Of a DNA stretch of 64,000 nt, positions 57,246 to 64,000 are shown piece after piece. Made by a program: the position numbers and the translations under genes. This stretch comes from Lantana camara. Lineage: Eukaryota; Streptophyta; Magnoliopsida; Lamiales; Verbenaceae. The stretch's first letter is position 1, and each line of letters opens with the position of its first letter. The notes under the pieces are model-generated. The model saw nothing but the letters and a program-made list of their open reading frames with translations. It was not told the DNA's origin and did not search any database. Location of the stretch: the NCBI GenBank assembly GCA_037501455.1, contig CM074857.1:110269501-110333500 (forward strand). Reading direction: 5' to 3'.

Positions 57246-58783
57246 TGTTGAGTGTGAAATTCGCATGGATTTAAGCATGTATTAGATATATTTTTGTGTC
57301 GTTTGATGCGTTTATGTGTTTATTTTGCTCCAATTAGATGTTTTAGGAGTTGGAGTTAAGAAACGGCAGAACGAGGTGAATTCACACATTTTTTAAGGAA
57401 AAAGGAGTAACCCCCATTACCCCTTAGAAGTACAGAATTGTTTACCCCCGTTAACAGAGACAGGAGCATCACTTTTGGCGAAGTATGGGAGTAACGCCTG
57501 TTACTCCTTAGCAGTATAACTCTGGTAACGCCAATTACCAGAGGTAGTAGAAGGAGATTCTTGGTGTACGAGGGGTAACGCCCGTCACCCCTAGGCAGAG
57601 GAAAAGTGGTAACGCCCGTTACCACTTATAAAAGCGCGATCACGATTTCATACAGGTAAAGGGCGTTAACACAATTTGTGAATGGAATGGTAACGCCCGT
57701 TACCGAGGGCGTTGAGCAAATTTTAGGCAGCTATTTATTTACGTTTTTGGAGTATTTTTTAGGGGACTTCTTCCGTTCATAACCTAGCCTGTAGAGAGAA
57801 GTTCAGAGCTTTTGGAAGAGTTGTTCAGAGAATTTTGAGAAGACGGAAGGATCGAGTTCTTAAAAAATTTTGGTTTTTCCGGTTTCATTTTTACTTTAAT
57901 ATTCAAACTAATTCCTCTAAGTTTGGTTTTAATTTGTTTTCTTATGTTAGATTTATTTTTCAGATTTTATTGAATGATTAGGGTTTGGTTTTTGAGACTT
58001 TGTTTAGATTTGATGAACATGAATTTCTTTAATACAAAGTTCTTTAGTTTTATGAGTTTTGTGTTAATTATGAGTAGCTAAACCCCTAGGGCTGGGAGAG
58101 TGATGATGAATGCATGATAAGTGTTTGATATAATGCTTGAATGACTTGTGCTAATTCTTAGTTTAAAAACTGATTTGAATTGAATTGCAACGGTCTGGCC
58201 AGCCTTAGCATAATCTAGAATTACTTGAGAATTGAAAGATTAATGGTAATTATGGTTTTCATAATTAGTAGATTGTAGGAATGCAAAGAGATTTGGTTCT
58301 GATCTATACAACGGTAAATCTTATTCCACGTCAAGCCGCTAGAGCTAGATTTGTACTGGTCTTGATCTTGTTGGTTTAATTAATAATTAATGACTGCGAG
58401 AGTAGCTTTGAGCTTAATTAAACACTTGGTTATACCTCGAGAGAGGATAATACAAACTTACATGACTAGGTTGTAGAATTGCACTTGTCGGACGAGCATT
58501 ATGTTGAATCATGAATGCAGGAATTATTACTCCCCAGTCAAATTAGTCTATTGATTTTAATCCACGTGTGTTTAGTTCTATTAATTGTGTTTTATTCTAG
58601 TTATTTCTTTCAATTCTTTTTTGGTAAAGTAATAAACCAATTGATTCTCGTTCGGTCTTTAGATTAGAAAGAGATATAGAGTAGTGATTGATTTCCCTTC
58701 CCTGTGGGTACGATCATGTTGTTCTATGCGTATATCTTAAGTGTACACTTGCACGATTGGTTTTAACTTATAAAATCATAACA
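57246..58783 (+). repeat. 5' LTR of element E
   Basis: TGTTGAGTGTG...AATCATAACA, 1538 bp. It aligns with solo LTR G and with the F 5' LTR, and carries AACGCCCGTT-type inverted repeats at 57411-57705. Confidence 0.92.
57411..57705. repeat. CG-NN-CG inverted repeats, AACGCCCGTT type (E LTR)
   Basis: Eight members: GTAACCCCCATTACCCC, ACCCCCGTTAAC, GTAACGCCTGTTAC, GGTAACGCCAATTACC, GGGTAACGCCCGTCACCCC, GGTAACGCCCGTTACC (twice) and GGGCGTTAAC. They begin about 165 bp from the LTR start. Confidence 0.8.
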
Positions 58784-58792
58784 ACAAGTTTT

Positions 58793-58810
58793 TGGCGCCG
58801 TTGCCGGGGA
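58793..58810 (+). promoter_or_regulatory. Primer-binding site of element E (Asp tRNA)
   Basis: TGGCGCCGTTGCCGGGGA, nine bases after the LTR end, complementary to the 3' end of tRNA-Asp(GUC), the usual primer of Athila-type elements. Confidence 0.93.
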
Positions 58811-58944
58811 AGGTGTTTTAAATCAATATTGCTTAATTATTTTGATCTAGTACTTTCGACCATTACTTACTTTGTGTTCACAGTTTGCCATCATTATGGA
58901 ATTGAGCTAAGGATTTTCTTTTCCTTTGTGCAGGTTCACGGTGC

Positions 58945-60377
58945 ATGCGACGATCTCAAGATCTGGAACTAGTACCCTGCGATCCGGAAATCGAGAGAAC
59001 ACTGAGTGCTATTAGGAGGAAGTGAAAAAAAAAGAGAAGAAACCAACTACCATACCGATGGCTGATCCACCTCAAGATCCACCACCACCAGCCATAAGAG
59101 ATTACAATGTGCCGAATACGGGGGCAATTCAAACCGCAACCCCATTCCCCGATTGCAGCAAACAATTTTGAGATCAAACCAGCTATAATCAATTTGCTGC
59201 AAAACAATCCATTTTCAGGACTATCATCGGAGGATTCGACATCACATCTTGAGTTCTTCCTTGAAGTGTATGACACCTTCAAGATCCACAATGTCACCAC
59301 CAATGCTATCCGAGTGAGGCTTTTCCCCTTTTCACTAACGGAACGAGCTAAAGCATTGTTGAGTAACGTACCGAATGAATCTTTCCTAAGCTGGGATGCA
59401 CTTTCTCAGGCCTTTTTAGCTAAGTTTTTCCTATTGATCAAAACTATGAAGTACAGGAATGATATTCAAGGCTTCAGGCAATTGGATGGGGAATCTTTCT
59501 ACGAGGCGTGGGAGAGATACAAGGATGTGCAGAAAAAGTACCCTCATCATGCATTCCCGATTAGCTATTGCTACAGACTTTCTATAATGGGATGTCCCCT
59601 ACTTTGAGAGGAGTGATGGATGCCGCAGCTGGCGGAGCATTTTTGTCAAAATCTGAAACAGTCGCCGCTGAACTTTTAGATAATATGGCACAAAATGATG
59701 TCTTTGTGCATGAAAGGAGCCATTCCCAACCGACCAAGGTTGCAGCAGGAGTCTTAGAACTAGATGGTCTAACCACCATCAATGCCCAAATTGAAACCCT
59801 TAATAACAGATTAGACCAACTTTCCGTGAATGCAGTTGGGACACAAGCCCAACCTATTCAGGTAACCTTTGAATTTTGCAATGGTCCACATGCACTTAAC
59901 ATATGTCCTTATTCCAATGCAGGTGAGCAGGTGCAAGAGCAAGTGAATTATGTAAATAATTCCAAACCAGTGAAAGATCCTTACTCAAACACCTACATCC
60001 CAGGTTGGAGAAACCATCCCCATTTCTCTTGGTCTAATACTCAAAATGCCCAACAACCGCAGTTTCAACCTAGACCTCAAGCTCCACACCCAGGCCGATA
60101 CTTAATGTAACCACACCCTCCACCGTACATTCCTAACACCCAACCGCTACTGGAACGAAAGCAGGGATGGGAGGCTGTACTTGAGAAGTTCATAGCCGTG
60201 TCTTCGGATAGGTATCAGAAATTGGAAACTCAAGTAGAACAGGTGGTGAACCGAAACAAGAATTTGGAGACTCAGATTGGCCAGATTGGCCAGTCTTTTA
60301 AGTTTAAAGGTCCAGAGTATAATCCGAAGGAGCATTGTAAATCCATTGCCCTGAGAAGTGGTAAGGAATACAAATGA
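58945..60377 (+). pseudogene. gag of element E, frameshifted
   Basis: The ATG at 58945 gives MRRSQDLELVPCDPEIERTL and stops after 26 codons. A shifted frame (to 59607) holds a retrotransposon gag domain: NNFEIKP, then RLFPFSLTERAKALL and a conserved GESFYEAWERYKD. A further shift gives 59568-60110 (MSPTLRGVMDAAAGGAFLSK; a CNGPHALNICPY stretch like a degraded zinc knuckle). After one in-frame stop (60108-60110) the same frame reads ETQIGQIGQSFK and ALRSGKEY, the gag-end motif of Athila/Tat elements. Gag would form the particle shell and bind RNA; this copy cannot. Confidence 0.88.
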
Positions 60378-60439
60378 CCAAATTTGCCTATAGATTCTGG
60401 TGTAGATAACACTGATGATGAGATAGTTGAAAAAGCAGT

Positions 60440-63400
60440 TGAAACCGAAAAAGTGAATATGGAGGATAAAAAGGAAGAACCCCTTAAAAGCCAAAGGTGA
60501 ATATGGCACCCAAGGAGTATGTGCCACCAGTTCCTTTTTCGCAAAGACTAGAGAAGCAGAAGTTAGAGAAACAGTTTGAGAAGTTTTTGAGCATATTTAA
60601 GGAATTGCATATCAATATCCCGTTCGCAGAGGCACTAGTACAAATGCCGACTTATGTGAAGTTTCTGAAGGAGATCCTCTCTAACAAGAGGAAATTAGAG
60701 GAGTATGCCACGATTGCACTTACTAAAGAGTGTAGTGCTATTATTCAGCATAAGCTTTCCCCAAAGCTTAAGAATCCAGGGAGTTTTTCTATTCCTTGTA
60801 CTATTGGCGATTTGACTTTCAATAAAGCTTTACGTGATCTTGGTGCCAGTGTGAGTTTGATGCCTTTGTCTATTTGCAGAAAATTAGGTTTAGATTCCTT
60901 GAAGCCAACGACGGTTTCATTTCAATTAGCTGATCGTTCAATAACATACCCAACTGGAATTTTGGAAAACGCCCTTGTAAGAGTTGGAAAGTTTTACCTT
61001 CCGGTAGGCTTTCTCGTACTTGATATGGAAGATGATCGAAACATGCCATTAACCCCATTTGTACCGTTCCGGTAAAGGTTTGTTTATGAGGAATTGGGTA
61101 CAGGTAAGCCCACTCCTCCTCCTTCAATTGTTAAGGATCCTAATTTGGAATTGAAACCCATCCCCAATCATTTGAAATATGCATTCTTGGGTGAATCTGA
61201 TACATTGCCTGTTGTGGTCTCTGGTGGGTTGTCCGAGATACAATTAGATGCTTTGTTAAGGGTTTTGAGAGATCATAAGAGAGCTATAGGGTGGACTATT
61301 TCTGACATTAAGGGGATTAGCCCAACTATTTGCATGCATAAAATTCACATGGAGGATGAGCATAAACCCTCTGTAAAGCACCAATGCAGGTTAAACCCGA
61401 ACATGAAAGAAGTTGTTAGAGCTGAGGTAATTAAACTGTTAGATGTCGGGATCATTTATCCCATCTCAGATAGTAAGTGGGTTAGTCCTGTTCAGGTTGT
61501 ACCAAAGAAAGAGGGGATGACTGTAGTTAAGAATGAAAATAATGAATTGATTCCTACTAGGACAGTCACAGGGTGGAGAGTTTGTATTGATTACAGGAAG
61601 CTTAATACTACAACACGAAAAGATCACTTTCCCCATTCCTTCATTGATCAGATGTTAGAGAGATTAGCTGGGCATGCATATTACTCTTTCTTGGATGGGT
61701 ATTCGAGATATAATCAGATAGCTATATCCCCAGAAGAACAAGAAAAATGCACGTTCATTTGTCCTTACGGTACTTTTGATTTAAGGAGAATGCCTTTCTG
61801 ATTGTTTACTGCCCCAGCTACATTTTCGAGATGCATGATGGCAATTTTTTCTGATTTCATTGAGCGTACCATGGAGATATTCATGGAAGACTTTTCTGTG
61901 TTTGGCTCTTCTTTTGATTCTTGTTTACAGAATTTAACCCAAGTTTTGCAGAGATGCAAGGTGATTAATTTAGTTCTGAACTGGGAAAAATGCCACTTCA
62001 TGGTGAAATAAGGGATTGTACTTGGCCACTGAGTTTCAGAGAAGGGAATCGAGGTTGACAAGGCTAAGATTGAAGTGATTGCAAAGTTGCCACCACCAAC
62101 CAACAATAAGGGAGTTCGGAGTTTCCTTGGTCATGCAGGATTTTATCGCCCGTTCATCAAGGATTTCTCTAAAATCACTTTACCTCTTTGCAAGCTTTTA
62201 TAGAAGGATGCTGAATTTATATTTGATGATGATTGTCTGCTTGCTTTTGACAGTTTGAAGAAAGAGCTCACCTCAGCCCTGATTATGGTGGCACCGGATT
62301 GGGATTTACCGTTTGAGCTCATGTGTGACGCTAGTGATTTGGTCATAGGGGCTGTTCTTGGCCAAAGAAGGGAGAAACGTTTACATGTTATTGCATATTC
62401 TAGCAAAACACTTAATGATGCACAACTTAATTATGCCACCACTGAAAAAGAACTGTTAGCTATTGTACATGCTTTTGACAAGTTCCTTTCTTATTTCATA
62501 GGTTCTAAAACCGTGGTATATACGGATCACGCCGCCATTAAATACCTCTTGTCCAAGAAAGACAGCAAATCGCGCCTCATAAGGTGGATTTTGTTACTTC
62601 AAGAGTTTGATTTGGAAATTCGAGACAAGAAAGGGACAAAGAATGTGGTAGCCGACCACTTGTCGAGGTTAGAAATTGAGGAGACAGCTGAAGATAGAAA
62701 AGAAGCTATAGTGGAGAACTTCCTGGATGAGCAGTTGTTTAAAGTGTATTCCGGAGTACCTTGGTATGCTGATTTCGTGAATTACTTGGTTAGTAGGATT
62801 GTACTTCCTGATCTCAGTTTCCACTAACGGAGGAAGTTCCTTTCCGATGCAAAGTATTACTATTGGGAGGAACCTTTACTCTACAAACACTGTTCCGATG
62901 ATCTGGTGAGAAGATGTGTAGCTCAGGATGAGATTGAGAAGGTGTTGTATCAATGTCATGCTAGCCCTTATGGAGGTCATGCGAGTGCAAGCAAGACTGT
63001 TGCAAAAGTACTATAGTCTGGATTTTGGTGGCCTTCATTGTTTAAGGATGCACACGCTTTTGTAACTAAGTATGATTCATGTCAAAGGACATGAAATATA
63101 GGGAAACGAGATGAAATGCCCTTAAGGTATATTTTGGAGATTGAACTCTTCGACGTTTGGGGCATTGATTTCATGGGACCCTTCCCGTCATCCCTAGGAA
63201 ATAAGTACATCTTGGTAGGAGTTGATTACATATCTAAGTGGGTTAAGGCCATAGCTACGCCTACGAATGATGCTAAGGTGGTGTTGAAATTTCAGAGGAA
63301 GAATATTTTTAGTAGATTTGGAGTTCCCCGAGCTCTTGTTAGTGATGGAGGTTCTCACTTTTGCAATAAACCTCTTGAGATTCTATTGAAAAAGTATGGA

Positions 63401-64000
63401 GTTCACCATCGAGTGGCTACTCCGTATCACCCCCAATCGAGTGGGCAAGTTGAAATCACTAATAGGGAACTTAAGCAGATTCTAGAGAAGACCGTGAGTA
63501 GATCAAGAAATGATTGGGCATCCAAGTTGGACGATGCATTATGGGCGTACAGAACTGCTCTTAAGACACCTATCGGAACATCACTGTATAAGTTAGTTTA
63601 TGGGAAGGCGTGCCATCTACCTCTTGAACTCGAGCATAGTGCATATTGGGCCATTAGAGCCATTAATTTTGATCTTAAGCAGGCCGGAGAGAAGAGAGCT
63701 TTGCAATTGCATGAGTTAGAGGAGTTCCGGCTCAACGCGTATGAAAATGCCAAGCTTTATAAGGAGAGAACTAAGACATGGCATGATAAACATATCTAGG
63801 TTAAGGAGTTCGAAGTGGGACAATTAGTTCTGTTGTTCAACTCTCGATTAAAGTTGTTTCCAGGGAAATTGAAGTCCCGTTGGTCCGGTCCATTTTGGAT
63901 TGTTAAGGTTATGCCAAATGGGGCCGTGGAGATAGGAAACGAAGCTTCGGGCATGTTTGTGGTGAATGGGAAGAGGTTGAAGCCGTATCTAGTTGGCGAG
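60440..64000 (+). pseudogene. Protease-RT-RNase H-integrase of element E, with in-frame stops
   Basis: One reading frame carries the whole of pol from 60497 on. Protease DLGAS is at about 60836-60850, but its C-terminal part is deleted after MPL, near 61050. RT: FLDGYSRYNQIAI, and FMED at 61880-61891 where the family has FMDD. RNase [38 protein letters not shown]. Integrase: H-H-C-C finger about 62950-63085, core aspartates in [10 protein letters not shown] and LVSDGGSHF, glutamate in [14 protein letters not shown]. Stops in this frame: 61073, 61799, 62009, 62030, 62201, 62825, 63014, 63092 and 63797. No frameshift is needed from 60497 to the window end. A frameshift separates it from gag at about 60497. 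Not functional. Confidence 0.93.

Larger units (their letters stand above)
57246..64000 (+). mobile_element. Athila-type Ty3/gypsy element E, right end outside window
   Basis: 5' LTR 57246-58783, Asp-tRNA primer site 58793-58810, gag remnant 58945-60377, then protease, RT, RNase H and integrase in one frame to the window end. It is inserted in the leader of C; the left flank AAAAT is the visible half of a target duplication. Decayed but nearly full length. Confidence 0.93.

Noticed and set aside
59582..59782. Antisense and out-of-frame ORFs over gag, RT and integrase regions (many across the window)
   Set aside because: They overlap recognised retrotransposon domains on the opposite strand or in another frame and carry no domains of their own.

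Overview
This is eukaryotic plant DNA, AT-rich and almost entirely LTR retrotransposons inserted into one another. The lineages are typical of land plants: Ty1/copia elements primed by initiator-Met tRNA, Ty3/gypsy Athila/Tat-type elements primed by Asp tRNA, and Tekay/Del-like elements with LTR ends of the TGTGACACCC type. I see no host protein-coding gene, rRNA, tRNA gene or CRISPR array. The species cannot be named from this window.

Layout. (1) 1-5175: a decayed Athila-type element F on the minus strand, with gag and protease remnants, a lost reverse transcriptase/integrase region and a 3' LTR unlike its 5' LTR. (2) 5176-16929: stacked Tekay-like LTRs on the minus strand, cut by a CACTA-like fragment (9629-9993) and by two solo LTRs with perfect target-site duplications, G (10191-11935, TGTAA) and H (12184-14717, CCTCT). 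(3) 17267-33844: copia element B (minus, decayed), whose 3' LTR is split by the complete copia element A (19049-29126). A has an uninterrupted 1306-codon polyprotein. (4) 33845-50466: Tekay-like non-autonomous element D (plus), inserted in the leader of B. Its 5' LTR holds an organelle-like insert and element K (36896-43923, TSD CTGCT), whose own LTR holds solo LTR L (41989-43441, TSD TAACT). (5) 50467-57245: copia element C (minus, heavily decayed), inserted in the 3' LTR of D. (6) 57246-64000: Athila-type element E (plus), inserted in the leader of C and running off the window, with gag, protease, RT, RNase H and integrase readable but broken by stops.

The nesting gives an order of events: B before D; D before K and C; K before L; C before E; and B before A. 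The missing right-hand parts of E, C, D and B should follow one another beyond base 64000, in that order.

The most unusual signal is a cluster of short inverted repeats built around CG-NN-CG (for example AACGCCCGTT, CACGCCCGTG, CCGGCCGG, CGCGGCCGCG). It occurs at a fixed place in the LTRs of two separate lineages, Athila-type and Tekay-like. The arms differ between copies whose LTR bodies align, and the same arms recur in both lineages. Copia element A carries an intact frame but has replaced hallmark residues in its zinc knuckle, RT and RNase H. Its LTR holds six G-boxes at near-helical spacing and an 18-bp perfect palindrome abutting its TATA box.
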